NCBI GenBank assembly: GCA_037043015.1
Contig: CM073324.1
Span: forward strand, 14,157,013-14,221,012
Direction of reading: 5' to 3'
Length of the DNA: 64,000 bases
From: Bryum argenteum
Lineage: Eukaryota; Streptophyta; Bryopsida; Bryales; Bryaceae
The stretch's first letter is position 1. Every line of letters starts with the position of its first letter. Positions 47,382 to 58,393 of this stretch are shown in pieces. Made by a program: the position numbers and the translations under genes. The notes below the pieces were generated by a model, which searched no databases, was not told the DNA's origin, and was given only the letters and a program-made list of their open reading frames with translations.

Positions 47382-48359
47382 TTAACCCCTAAACGTCCCC
47401 AATGTCGTTTTTCTACATTTTGGATGGAGGGCAGAAACTTCGAATAGCCATATCTTCTTCATCCAAGGTCCATTTTGGATGAAATCACTTGGGTTAGGTT
47501 CCAAATCAAGTCTAGTTTGTGTTGTAAAATTTGCAAGCCCATACAATAAAGTATGAATTAATGAAATGCACTTTAGTGAAGACAGCTCTTGTTTTTGGGT
47601 TTCCAAGCATGGGGCATGTATTACCATTGCAAGCCAATTATGTGAAACCAAAAATAGTTTTAATGATTTTTTTTTTCATGGTCATGATCTTAAGGTGATT
47701 ATTAACAACTTTGTAATGAGAAGTTTTTTGATCCAAATGATTTGCTATTGGCTTTGCAATGATGTTTTGTCAACAAAAAAAGTGAGAAAATGGATGATAT
47801 TTGAGGAGCTATATCTCCCTCATCCACCGTTGGATTTCAACTTAATTTTTGGGATAGCCTCCAATTAGAGTCTAGTCTAGGTGGTAGAAGCCTTAACAAG
47901 ATCGAAGATGTTTTGAAGATAAGGCATGAAATTGAATGCAAAGGGTCCAATTTTGTACTATTTTTCCTTTGTAAATTTTTTTGGCGCTTTTACCATTGCA
48001 TGGCTTTTATTTGAGCCAAGAAATTTTTTTGATGAATTTTTTTTGGGTAAAGGACTTATTAAGATGAAGGTGAACATCTTTCTAGTTGGTGATTTTTTCA
48101 TTGCAATAGGTATATTGGTAGCATTTCAACCTCAAAGTGAAAATGAAGAAATTTTGCAGTTTGTTTTTAGTATTATTATGTTATGATCTCTCGATCTATA
48201 AGGCCTCATGACTCAAATTTTGGTCCACATGATCTTCGATAAGTCCATTACAAGTTTGTACGGTTGAGATCTTAATAGCTTCTCTTCATTTTTATCTATG
48301 ACGAATTCTATGGAAATGTGCTTTTCTGCTAAAAATAGGCTGGGACGTTTATGGGTTAA
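47382..48359. mobile_element. TTAA-flanked element, family d copy 1 (long)
   Basis: A 970-base element (47386-48355) starts CCCCTAAACGTCCC and ends GGGACGTTTATGGG, flanked by TTAA at 47382-47385 and 48356-48359. Its interior is similar to 49831-50673 (shared AAATCACTTGGGTTAGGT and AAATCAAGTCTAGTTT phrases). Open frames inside are short and AT-biased; no transposase motif is seen. Confidence 0.72.
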
Positions 48360-48539
48360 GGGCGACGTGCATCACAAGATATGATTAAGGGTTTTCATGG
48401 GGCTCCAATGATATTATTATGCAATAGAATCTTTTTTGTAAAAATTGACAAAGGTAACAACATCAGCAGCCTTTGCAAGCCCAAAGGATCCCGGCGTGGC
48501 ATGAGATCCTTTCGCCCAAACAAAATATCCTCATTCAAA

Positions 48540-48698
48540 CCTCGAGTTCCGAGCCAAATTGTATATACATAAATGGTCATGTCCAAGTGGTAGTAGGTGT
48601 CCTAACTTTGCAAATGATTTCCGTCCTTGCAAAGCTTCCAAAGTACATGCATGGCCTCGAGGTCGGTCCCTTTTAATCTCCTCCTCTCCTCCAAATAT

Positions 48699-48731
<33 letters not shown>
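48540..48731 (+). mobile_element. Possible SINE-like retroposon with poly(A)32
   Basis: A 32-base A run (48700-48731) ends a ~160-base stretch. TGTCCAAGTGGTAGTAGG at about 48579-48596 resembles a tRNA-type A box, and GGCCTCGAGGTCGG near 48652 resembles a weak B box. Spacing is longer than normal and the match to the box consensus is imperfect. No target duplication was found, so this is tentative. Confidence 0.3.
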
Positions 48732-48734
<3 letters not shown>

Positions 48735-48983
48735 AGGGGGGCATGGTATAGAATTTGGTTGAATGGTACACAGAAGGAATTTGGTGACCAAGTCCTAATT
48801 AAAAGTATAAATGTCAACTTATTCCCCTGGGAAGCATTTTGTAGATCTGGGGTTTGGTGCCTGTAATCTATCTGTAAGATTAAAAAATAAATAAATCAAC
48901 ACTTGCAAATAAGGTTCATAATAATAATTTTCAACAGACTGGTATGTACTTGTCAAAATTGAGCAAGTACTAACTTCAGTTAA

Positions 48984-49094
48984 TACTCCCTCTGTCCCAT
49001 TCTTATTGTCTACGGTAGTAGGTTCTTTCAAATGTACCTCTCAAGATAGATTTGAGAGAACCTATTGAACGATAAGAATGGGACGGAGGGAGTC
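48984..49094. mobile_element. Stowaway-like MITE, copy 3
   Basis: The element 48986-49092 starts CTCCCTCTGTCCCATTCTTA and ends TAAGAATGGGACGGAGGGAG. A TA precedes it; the right flank reads TC, a one-base change. The same inner inverted repeat (AGATTTGAGAGAACCTATT) is present. Confidence 0.85.
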
Positions 49095-49826
49095 TGTACT
49101 TAGCATGTGAGGTAGCATATCACAATAATGATCTCCGGGTGCTTTGTAAGATTATTGTCGACCCATGCAATCGTAACATGTACTCACAGCAAACATTTTA
49201 GAGTGTCATATTAGGGTATCATTTTAGAAACACATGTACTTCTAACTTCAGAAAATTATATTTCATTGTTGAAGAGTCCAAAGATGATGATTTCCACTTG
49301 CTTTGGGTTTTTAGTGATTTTCCCCACTCTTGCATCGGTAACATCCTTGTGGATTTCATGTGCTGAAAATTGCGCCATTATTGGCCACCTTACTATAAAA
49401 TTGGGGCTTTTGTTTACATTGATTGCCCTAGCAAGGTTACCAAAGTACATGGAATATTTCATGCTTGTGTCAAGAGTCTTTCACATACACATACATTTTT
49501 CTTTGAATTTTGACTATATCAATCGAAGGTATTTGTACGTACAGAATATAATCCTCAAATACAAATGAGGAACATCAAAGCCAAATTGAGGAGCACTTAT
49601 AATAAAGTGGTTTGAATTCGCAATCTTCACTCATAGGTACAGAATAGTTTCTCCATACAACAATACCATGTACTCACTCAAACATTACACGGTATCACTT
49701 TAGGGCACCATTTTAGAAACACCTATATATCACACTTCAAAAATCGATAACTCATTGTAGAAGAGACTGAAAATGATAAATCGTCTTATTTGGTCACGAA
49801 TGAATTTCTCTCGATTGATTATTACA
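49095..49826. other. Interval without a supported gene
   Basis: AT-rich DNA. Bases about 49360-49400 (ATTGCGCCATTATTGGCCACCTTAC) resemble the empty target site of the poly(A) retroposon at 50825-51087. The 100-codon open frame at 49266-49568 is hydrophobic and AT-rich and is not called. Confidence 0.4.
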
Positions 49827-50677
49827 TTAACCCCTAAACGTCCCTAGTGTCGAAAAACGACATTTTGGATGAAGGGCAGAAACTTTGAAAAGCCATAACT
49901 TCTTCATCCAAACTCCGTTTTTGACGAAATCACTTGGGTTAGGTCACAAATCAAGTCTAGTTTATGTAGTAAAAATTGCAGACTCATAAAATAAAGTATA
50001 AATAAATGGCATGGATTTCAGTGAAGGCAGCTTTTGTTTTTGGGTTTTCAAACATTTGGCATGTTTTACCATTGCAAGCCAATTATGTGAAATCTAAAAT
50101 AGTTTTTCATGAATTTTTTTTCATAGGTTTGATATTTAGGTGCATCCCAACAACTTTGTAGTTGGACGTTTTTTGATCTAGATAACTTTGGTATTGGCTT
50201 TGCAATGATGTTTCTACAATGAAAAAAGTGAAAAATGGATGCTTTTTGAAGAGCTAGATCTCCTTCATCCACCGTTAGATTTTGACTTTATTTTTTGAGA
50301 TGGATTCCAATTATAATCTATTTTTAGTGATAGAAACCTTGACCCAATCAAGAATATATTGAATTAAAGGCATGGATTTGAGTGCTAGGGGTCTAGTTTT
50401 GGACTATTTTTCCTTTGTAAAATTCTTAGCAGTTTTCACGACTACAAGGCTACTATTTGAGCCAAGATTTTTTTTTGATGAATTTTTTTGGTACAAGAGT
50501 GTCTTTGAGATGAAAATGAACAACCTGTAGTAGATCATGTGGACCAAAACTTGACTCATAAATTGACTCAAGTTTGTATGGTTGAGATCTGAATAGCTTA
50601 TCTTTATTTTCATCTATATCACTTTTTTTGAAAATGAGTTTTTGACTAAAAATACCCCAAGTACGTTTAGGGGTTAG
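49827..50677. mobile_element. TTAA-flanked element, family d copy 2
   Basis: An 843-base element (49831-50673) starts CCCCTAAACGTCCC and ends ACGTTTAGGGG; the left flank is TTAA and the right TTAG (one change). The interior follows copy 1 block by block with moderate divergence, so both come from one ancestor. Confidence 0.7.
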
Positions 50678-50824
50678 TTGGTTCCAAAATAATAATAATA
50701 AATCAGTAAAATAATAATAATAATTTCACTCACTCTAGCACTATATTTATTCATTTACTTATTTTATTTATTTTTCACCGGTAACATCCTATAATTTCAT
50801 GTGCTCAAAATTGGGCGATTATGG

Positions 50825-51087
50825 AAAGTATATGGGACCGGGAGCACGGCGACGGAGCGGTAGGAGCTTGCGAAGGCGGAGGAGCGAATCGCCCGGGAGT
50901 TGCGGTTGGTGGAGAACCTCCACCACTTGGTGGAGGATGTTTAGTGGCTAAACTAGCCTCATGGTTTAGTCTCAGAAAATCTTAAAAAGAATTTGGTTTA
51001 ATTCTGCCGGGCTTCGGCTCTGGCTCTTGTATGTGTTTAACTTCAGTGAAGCATATACTGTTCAAGAAAAAAAAAAAAAAAAAAAAA
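50825..51087 (+). mobile_element. 5'-truncated poly(A) retroposon
   Basis: A GC-rich ~263-base island inside AT-rich DNA ends in 21 A residues (51067-51087). Its first part reads in one frame as ELAKAEERIARELRLVENL then HHLVEDV and a stop (one internal stop upstream), the coiled-coil-like tail of some protein, followed by ~130 bases like a 3' untranslated region. GCGATTATGG before it and GCCATTATTGG after the A run look like a target duplication. It is either a LINE 3' end or a retrocopy of a host mRNA. Confidence 0.6.
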
Positions 51088-51539
51088 GGCCATTATTGGA
51101 CACCTTACAATAGCCCTCAAGTTGCCAACTGATTTTCAATTAAAAATGAGGGATTAGCTGGGTCAGGACGGTTAGAGTTGACAAGTGCAAAGGAATGATA
51201 AGGTGGACTCAGTCAAGGGCGCAAGTTATTTATTCTTGCCCTTTCATGATCCTGTGTAGACTACACTAAATAGGTAGATTAGTGTTAGATACACTAATTT
51301 ATATAAACATGTTATAAGTTTTTACTGTTGGTCAATATTTTTACCCTCTACATCTGTCAAGATGTGGATCCTTCCAGAGTATTGGAGTCAATACTCCTGG
51401 TAATTTTTTTGTAACATAAGTAAAAACTTATAGCATTTTCAAATCTTATAAAAATCTAACACTAATCTACCTATTTAGTGTAGTTGTGGATGGAGCTAGA
51501 TTTGTCAATATGCTCAAAGCTTATTCTAATTTATGGCTT

Positions 51540-51807
51540 TTAACCCTTATAGGTCCTTGATACAAAATTGTTTAAATTATCAAAAAGAACCTTCTTCTAC
51601 TTCATGTGCAAAGAAACTCAATCTAAGCATTGATTAGAAGATCCAACCGTAGGATCTTGAAGTTAACTTGACCCTTTTCTCGAATGTCAAATTTGAACCG
51701 TTAAATTTTCTCCAATTTTGAGATTATAATGGTCAAAGTTGGCTGAATTTTCTCCCTGCGGAAATTCCAAAAAGCGATTTCCGCTTTCTTGGACCTTTAG
51801 GGGTTAA
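51540..51807. mobile_element. TTAA-flanked element, family a copy 2
   Basis: A 260-base element (51544-51803) starts CCCTTATAGGTCCTTGATAC and ends GGACCTTTAGGGG, bounded by TTAA on both sides. It has the same interior as the elements at 4998 and 52325; the latter is in reverse orientation. Confidence 0.78.
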
Positions 51808-52320
51808 CAAAGGGCGTTAGTTACTTGGAAGCAAAAGTGACCCGATTTGCACTCAAGCAATCTTCAAGTTAGTGAGTCAGCTATCAAGCCAAACAAAATC
51901 AGTGACTTCTTCAGGTGCATTACCCCATGCCAATGGCACAAATCCCATGATCCAATGGCGGCACCACATGATTTTTAATACTCAAAGAGTTCCTATTTTA
52001 GACTAATTATTAAAGCAAAAAATGATCATTCCTGATGGACATGATTCCTTTCTGTGCACTTGTCAACTGGCCCACATTAACCAATTTCTTACTATTCAAC
52101 TCATCATGGCCACTCTGAAATTGTCAACCTGAATCATTACTTGGAGTTTTTAGATTAACCTTGAAAATCCCCCCCTAATGATGCTTATTCCGCGTTAGGT
52201 ACAACTAGATTTAAATCTTGTTGGTGGGCCCAAGATTTTTGTTTCTCCATTCCCTAGGTTTCATAGCTTCTTTCATACCAAGGTGAGGTAAATTAGAAGT
52301 ACCCATAATTGTTATTCTCT

Positions 52321-52577
52321 TTAACCCCTAGAGATTCAAGAAAGTCGAAATGGCTTTTTGGAATTTTTAGCCAACATCGCACCATTGTAATCTAAAAATA
52401 TCTAAAAAAACAATAACGGTTCAAATTTGACATTTGAGTAAAGGGTCAAGATAACTTCAAGATCTTACAATTGGATCTTCTAATTAATGCTTAGATTGAG
52501 TTTCTTTGGGCCTGAAGTAGAAAAAGGTTCTTTCTCACAATTTAGACAATTTTGTATCAAGGATTTTTAGGGGTTAA
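52321..52577. mobile_element. TTAA-flanked element, family a copy 3 (inverted)
   Basis: A 249-base element (52325-52573) with TTAA at 52321-52324 and 52574-52577. Read on the minus strand it starts CCCCTAAAAATCCTTGATAC and follows copy 2 closely, including the CAAAATTGTCTAAATTGTGA block. Confidence 0.78.
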
Positions 52578-53100
52578 AAATGTTTGTATGTTTGGTTGGG
52601 ATACAAGAGAAATTTCTATAATAGAACAAAATTAACCCTTAGAGTCGAATTATGGGTGCTTGTAGAAAATAGTATATCTACCGTATATTATAGGCTAGTT
52701 TGACAGACATTAGATTAAAATCGGAGTTTGTCAGAAATCATGGTGACTTCTATTTTAGAGAAACTGTATTGGTACTCAAAAGAATCAGAATTGGCACAAA
52801 TTCTGAATTGTGAAACTGAAAATCTCATAAAAGTAAAAATCATCTGACAACAAGGTGTCACACTAGCCTATTGCATATGGTAAATATATTGACACAACAC
52901 GACACTATAAGCCATAGATTGGTGGTTGAGGCTCATAGGCCACAATAAGAGAGTTGATGGTATTACTTTTCATGTTAACATGATGCTTACCACCAAAATA
53001 CACTCAACTATGGTAGGAGCTTATTGATGTTTCTGAACTTTGAAGCCATTTGAGGTAACTCTAGAGCATTAGTATTAGGAGTTGACACAAACTTCAAACA
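52578..53100. other. AT-rich interval without a gene
   Basis: No open frame or repeat of note was seen before the degenerate array begins. Confidence 0.4.
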
Positions 53101-56100
53101 AAATGGGTTAGTAGTCTAAACATTGATTTGTGACCTTTTAGCAATAAATTTGAAAATAAAGTTTGATTGTTCGTTGACAATGTCTTATGATAAGTCATTA
53201 TCAAGATTGACATGTGAGGTAGGTGAATTTTTCATTGGTGTCTGAGGATAAGTCAAGTTTACATTCTATAGAAGAAAAGATACGTTAAGTTTAAAATTGA
53301 ACGTCTAGTAATAAGTCAAGTTTGCAATTGACGCCGCAATCCTAGTAATAGATTTGGATTAGAATTAAAGCGGCAATCCTTGTTATAGGTTTAGTTCATA
53401 ACTGATATTTAAAATTGATGTTGTATTCTTTTCTAAGACTATCAATACCTTTAAGGTTTAGAATTGACATCGCACTTCTTAGGGACGTTGTCCAATGATA
53501 TACAATGTTCAAGGATAGGTTAGGTTTGAAATTGGTGCACAAGATGATAGATTTAGTTTAGAATTGGCATACGAGGATAGATCAATTCTGAAATTGAGGC
53601 AACAATATTGTTACAACAATCATTGTAATAGATTTGAATTACGAAATTGATGTCAACAATGACAATATTATTACAACAATCTAGAATTGACATCATCCTC
53701 GTAAAAACATAGCGTTCCTAGAGTAAACGTCACCCTCGTAGGTATCTAAAACATGTAGCTCATCCTCGTAGAAAACCTGGAGCTCACGTTATTCTTTTAG
53801 AAAACTTAGGAAACTTAGAATTGTGGTCAAATTTATCCTTGTAGAAAACCTGGAGCTCATGTTATTCTTCCAGAAAACTTGGAATTGACCGTCATCTCCA
53901 TCATCGTAAAACTCGAGTTGATGTCATCATTGTAAAAAACATGGAGTCAACGTCATCCCCATAAAAGATTTGGAGTTCACAACCTCATCGTAGAAGACCA
54001 GGTATTGACGACCTCCTTGTAAGCGACTTGGGGTTGACGTCTTCTCGCAGACGAGCTAGGGTTGACGTCTCCTCATAAACAACTTGGAGTTGACATCTGC
54101 TCGTAGACCGACCTGAGTTTGACATCTTCTTTTAAACTACCTTGAGTTGACCTTATCCTTGTATTCAACATGGAGTTGAAGTCATCTGTGTAAAAAATAA
54201 TGTCAATGTCAGATACTTTGTTCACGCCATCTAGAAGATAGACAATATTTAAAATTGATGCCACTTAAAGCTAAGAGTACTTTATTAGGGTTACTGCTCG
54301 TTATGTCATTATGGCCTTTAGATTTTGGAATAGACGTCGCACTCTCCGTGACTCCGTTCAAAAATAAGTCATGTTTAATTCGAAACTAATTAACAAGAAC
54401 ATTAATAAAGTCTCAAATTGACGCACGAGAACATAGAGTAAGCCTCAAATAGACGTCCTAGTATAAATATTGACGTAAAAAGATAAGTTAGGTTTCAGAT
54501 TAACGCCAAAATTTTTGATCATTGGATTTGATGACACCATATTTGAAATTGACGTCTAGAGTTAATACTAATGTGACAGTTCTCGTTAATACATTTAAGA
54601 ATAGGTCATGTTTGAAATTGATGATATAGTAAATAAGTCAGGTTTGAGATTGATGATACAGAGGATAAGTTAGGTTTAGAGTTGATGCGCAATGGTAGGT
54701 TTGGAATTTAAGCGACAAATATAATGTGTGGTTGGAATTTTGTAATAGTTCTTGTAACTCAATCAACTCTAGGTATAGAGTTGTTCCGCAGTCATCATTA
54801 TAAGTTCACACAATTTTTGTAATAGGTTTGGAGTTCACACCATCAAATGACAACTTGAATATAATAGGCTTAAAGTCCATGCAATTTGCTCGATTTGTTT
54901 GGAGTTCGCATCGTCCTCGTAAAGGACTTAAAGTTATTATCTTTCTCCTTAAAAACTTGGATCAAACATTATTCTCGTAAAAGACTTTGAGTTCTCGTCA
55001 TCTTCGTTAAAACCTATAGTTTACATCATCATTGTAAAAGACATGGAGTTCCTGGTTTGACATCATGCTTGTAGCAAACTTGGAGCTCGCGTCATCCTTG
55101 TAGAAAACCTAAAGGTGACGTCATCCTAGTAAAAGACTTGAAGATCACGTCATCCTTGTAGAAGACCTGAAGTTAATGTCATTCGCCTAAACAACCTAGT
55201 GTTCACGTCCTCCTCGAAGTTGACCTCATTCTCGTAAACAACCTAACTCTTACGTCATTTTCATCCTCACAAAAAATCTGGAGGTGACGTCATCATTGTA
55301 AAAGATTTGGAGTTAACGTCATTCTATGGAGTTCACGTCATTCTCCTAAAAGACCCTGTGTTGATGTCATCCTCGTAAAAGACCTTGGAGTAAACGTCTC
55401 GTAAACAACCTAGCGTTCACGTCCCCCTCCTAAACGACAAAGCTTGGAGTTGACGGCCTCCTCGTATACACCTAGGGTTGACAAACTTTGTAAACGACCT
55501 GAGTTGATAAAGACCTCGTAAACGACCTGGGTTGACAGACCTCGTAAACGACCTGGGTTGACAGACCTCGTAAACGAACCGGGGTTGACAGAGACTTCGT
55601 GAATACATCGGTTGACAGAAACTTCGTAAACACATCGGTTGACAGAGACCTCGTAAACACATGGGGTTGATAGAGACCTCATAAACATCTCGGTTAACAC
55701 CAACCTTGTAAACACATGGAGTTGACAGAGATCTCGTAAACACCTGAAGTTGACAGGGACCTCGTAAACACTTGGGGTTGACAGAGACCTAGTAAACACA
55801 TGAGTTGACAGGGACCTCCTAAACACCTGGGATTGACAGACCTTGTAAACAACCTAGAGTTGACGGCCTAGTATATGACATGGAGTTGTTGGCCTAGTAA
55901 ACGACCTCGAGTTGTCGGCCTAGTAAACGACGTGGACTTGACGGCCTAGTAAACAACGTGGAGTTGACACCTCCTAAATGATTTGGAGTTGACACCTCCT
56001 AAATGATTTGGAGTTGACACCTCCTAAATGATCTAGAGTTGACACCTCGTAAAAACGACCTGGAATTGACAACCTCGTAAACACATGGGTTGGAGTTGAC

Positions 56101-56290
56101 ATCTTATTTATTTGTAAATGACATTATCCTCGTAAGCAACGTGGAGTTGAAGTCATCTTCGTAAAAGACTTGGAGTTGTCATCATCCTAGTAAAAGACCT
56201 GGAGTTGTCATCATCCTCGTAAAAGATCTAAAAGTAACGTCATCCTAGTAAAAGACCTATAAGTAATATCACCTTGCAAGTTGATAAGAA
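53100..56290. repeat. Degenerate array of GAGTTGACGTCATCCTCGTAAA-like units
   Basis: Variants of phrases such as GAGTTGACGTCATCC and TCGTAAAAGACCTGGAG recur dozens of times, with unit lengths mostly about 25-35 bases. The first part (53100-54700) is longer-period with AAATTGATG/AGAATTGACG phrases; by 55400-56060 it tightens to CTCGTAAACGACCTGGGTTG units. Open frames across it arise from the repeats and are not genes. Confidence 0.8.
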
Positions 56291-56659
56291 CCACCAAATA
56301 TTACTCCCCATTTACGAAAAAGTACAATGATCTGCTTGAAAAATTTGTCTTAGAATAATACCGTGATTGCATTTCAAGAAGGGTTGATTGAGCAGGATAG
56401 TGTTGTGGTTTACTCCAATTCATTAATAAAATTCATTACTTCCAAGCAAACTTCATGAAGACACTCCAAACTATACGTTACTACACACTCACAAAGTGTT
56501 TGGGCAACATAATTACCAAAGTAAGCAAATCATGCCATTTTCGTGAGATAGAGGTAGTACAAAATTTGGAAATTAACTTCAAGATCAAAATAACAACTTT
56601 TAAAAAATCTTAAATTCTGTGTCAAGACATCCATTTTCAATGCTTGTACAATGCCGTGT

Positions 56660-58110
56660 TTAGAGCATATAAAAGGAGGTGACGTAGTCCTTGTAACTTG
56701 ATTTGATTCTAGGTATGGAGTTTCTGCTGCAACAAGTTTGCTAAATACTCGAAACATGTTTGCTAAATACTTGAAACAAGTTTGCTCAATCTTCGTAACA
56801 AGTTTGCGCAATCCTCGTAACCACTTCGACCAATCCTCGTAACCACTTTGCACAACCCTTGTAACTAGTTTGCGCAATCCTCGTAACCAGTTTGCGCAAT
56901 CCTCGTAATCAATTTGCGCAATTCTCGTAACCAGTTTGCGCAATCCTAGTAACCATCGCCGCAATCCTCGTGAACAACGCGCACTCTTTGCGACCATCGT
57001 GCAATCCTCATAAACAATGCGCAATCCTCGTAACCAGTTCGCGCAATCCTCGTAACTAGTTTGCGCAATCCTCGTAACTAGTTTGCGCAATCCTCGTAAC
57101 GAGTTTGCGCAATCCTCGTAACCAGTTTGCGCAATCCTCGTAACCAGTTTGCGCAATCCTCGTAACCAGTTTGCGCAATCCTCGTAACCAGTTTGCGCAA
57201 TCCTCGTAACCAGTTTGCGCAATCCTAGTAACCATCGCCGCAATCCTCGTGAACAACGCGCAATCTTCGCGACCATCGTGCAATCCTCATAAACAGTGCG
57301 CAATCCTCGTAACCAGTTTGCGCAATCCTCGTAACGAGGTCACAATCCTCGTAACCAATTCGCACAATCCTCGTAACCAGTTTGCGCAATCCTCGTAACT
57401 AGTTTGCGTAATCCTCGTAACCAGTTTGCGCAATCCTCGTAACCAGTTTGCGCAATCCTCGTAACCAGTTTGCGCAATCCTCGTAATCAATTTGCGCAAT
57501 TCTCGTAACCAGTTTGCGCAATCCTAGTAACCATTGCCGCAATCCTCGTGAACAACGCGCAATCTTCGCGACCATCGTGCAATCCTCATAAACAGTGCGC
57601 AATCCTCGTAACCGGTTCGCGCTATCCTCGTAACGAGGTCGCAATCCTCGTAACCAATTCGTGCAATCCTCGTAACCAGTTTGCGTAATCCTCGTAACCA
57701 GTTTGCGCAATCCTCGTAACCAGTTTGCGCAATCCTCGTAACCAGTTTGCGCAATCCTCGTAACCAGTTTGCGCAATCCTCGTAACCAGTTTGCGCAATC
57801 CTCATAAGCAGTTTGCGCAATCTTGTAACCATCGCCGCAATCCTCGTAAACAACGCCCAATCTTCGTGTCCATCGAGCAATCCTCGTAAACAATGCGCAA
57901 TCCTCGTAACCACAGGTCGCGCAGTCCTCGTAACCAATTCGGGCAATCCTCGTAATACTCGTAACCCTCGTAACTGGTTCGCGCAATCCTCATAAGCAGC
58001 TCACGTGAGCCTCATAAGTAGTTCGCGCAATCCTCGCAAGCAATTTGTGCAATTCTTGTAAGCAGTGCGCGGCAGGTCTCGTAACAAGTTTGCCCAATCC
58101 TAGTTGATGG
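56660..58110. repeat. 22-base satellite (GCGCAATCCTCGTAACCAGTTT) with higher-order pattern
   Basis: The unit GCGCAATCCTCGTAACCAGT plus TT is repeated about 50-60 times, often perfectly. A variant block (CAATCCTAGTAACCATCGCC, then GTGAACAACGCGC) recurs at 56941, 57220, 57519 and, changed, at 57818, giving a higher-order period of about 280-300 bases. Because 22 is not a multiple of three and the unit lacks minus-strand stops, long minus-strand frames run through it; they are an artefact. Confidence 0.92.
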
Positions 58111-58313
58111 GGTTTTGAAATTAGACAATGCCTAGGAAGAATGGTACTTGAATGACACATAATTGAATTCAAAGCAAAAAGTATATTTAAAAAATGTTGT
58201 TTTTCTAGTGAATGGTGGATGTGGAAGAAGGGTGAGGAAGTAAAGGAATGAAGAAGAATAAATAGAGGGAAAATATAAAAGGAGGTAGGGTCATGGGGTA
58301 GGGTAAGTCGTCC
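58111..58313. other. Short spacer after the satellite
   Basis: No feature seen. Confidence 0.4.
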
Positions 58314-58393
58314 TTAACCCTTAAATGTCAAGCCCCTCTGAAAATACAGTGGAAACCAAGCCCGAGGGGCATGCTCTGACGTTTAAGGGTTAA
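58314..58393. mobile_element. Miniature TTAA-flanked element (72 bases), family e
   Basis: The element 58318-58389 starts CCCTTAAATGTCAAGCCCCT and ends GGGGCATGCTCTGACGTTTA plus AGGG, bounded by TTAA at 58314-58317 and 58390-58393. It is almost only terminal repeats, the smallest member here. Confidence 0.72.

Noticed and set aside
55410-55826. Minus-strand frames with LSTDVFTKSLST-type repeats
   Set aside because: They are translations of the degenerate CTCGTAAACGACCTGGGTTG array.
56530-57986. Long minus-strand frames coding LRKLVTRIAQTGYEDCANW repeats
   Set aside because: They arise from the 22-base satellite, whose unit has no stop on the minus strand; three frames give the same repeating peptide in different phase, so this is not a protein gene.
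56660-58110. CRISPR-like look of short regular repeats
   Set aside because: The units are directly tandem without unique spacers, and the genome is a plant's.
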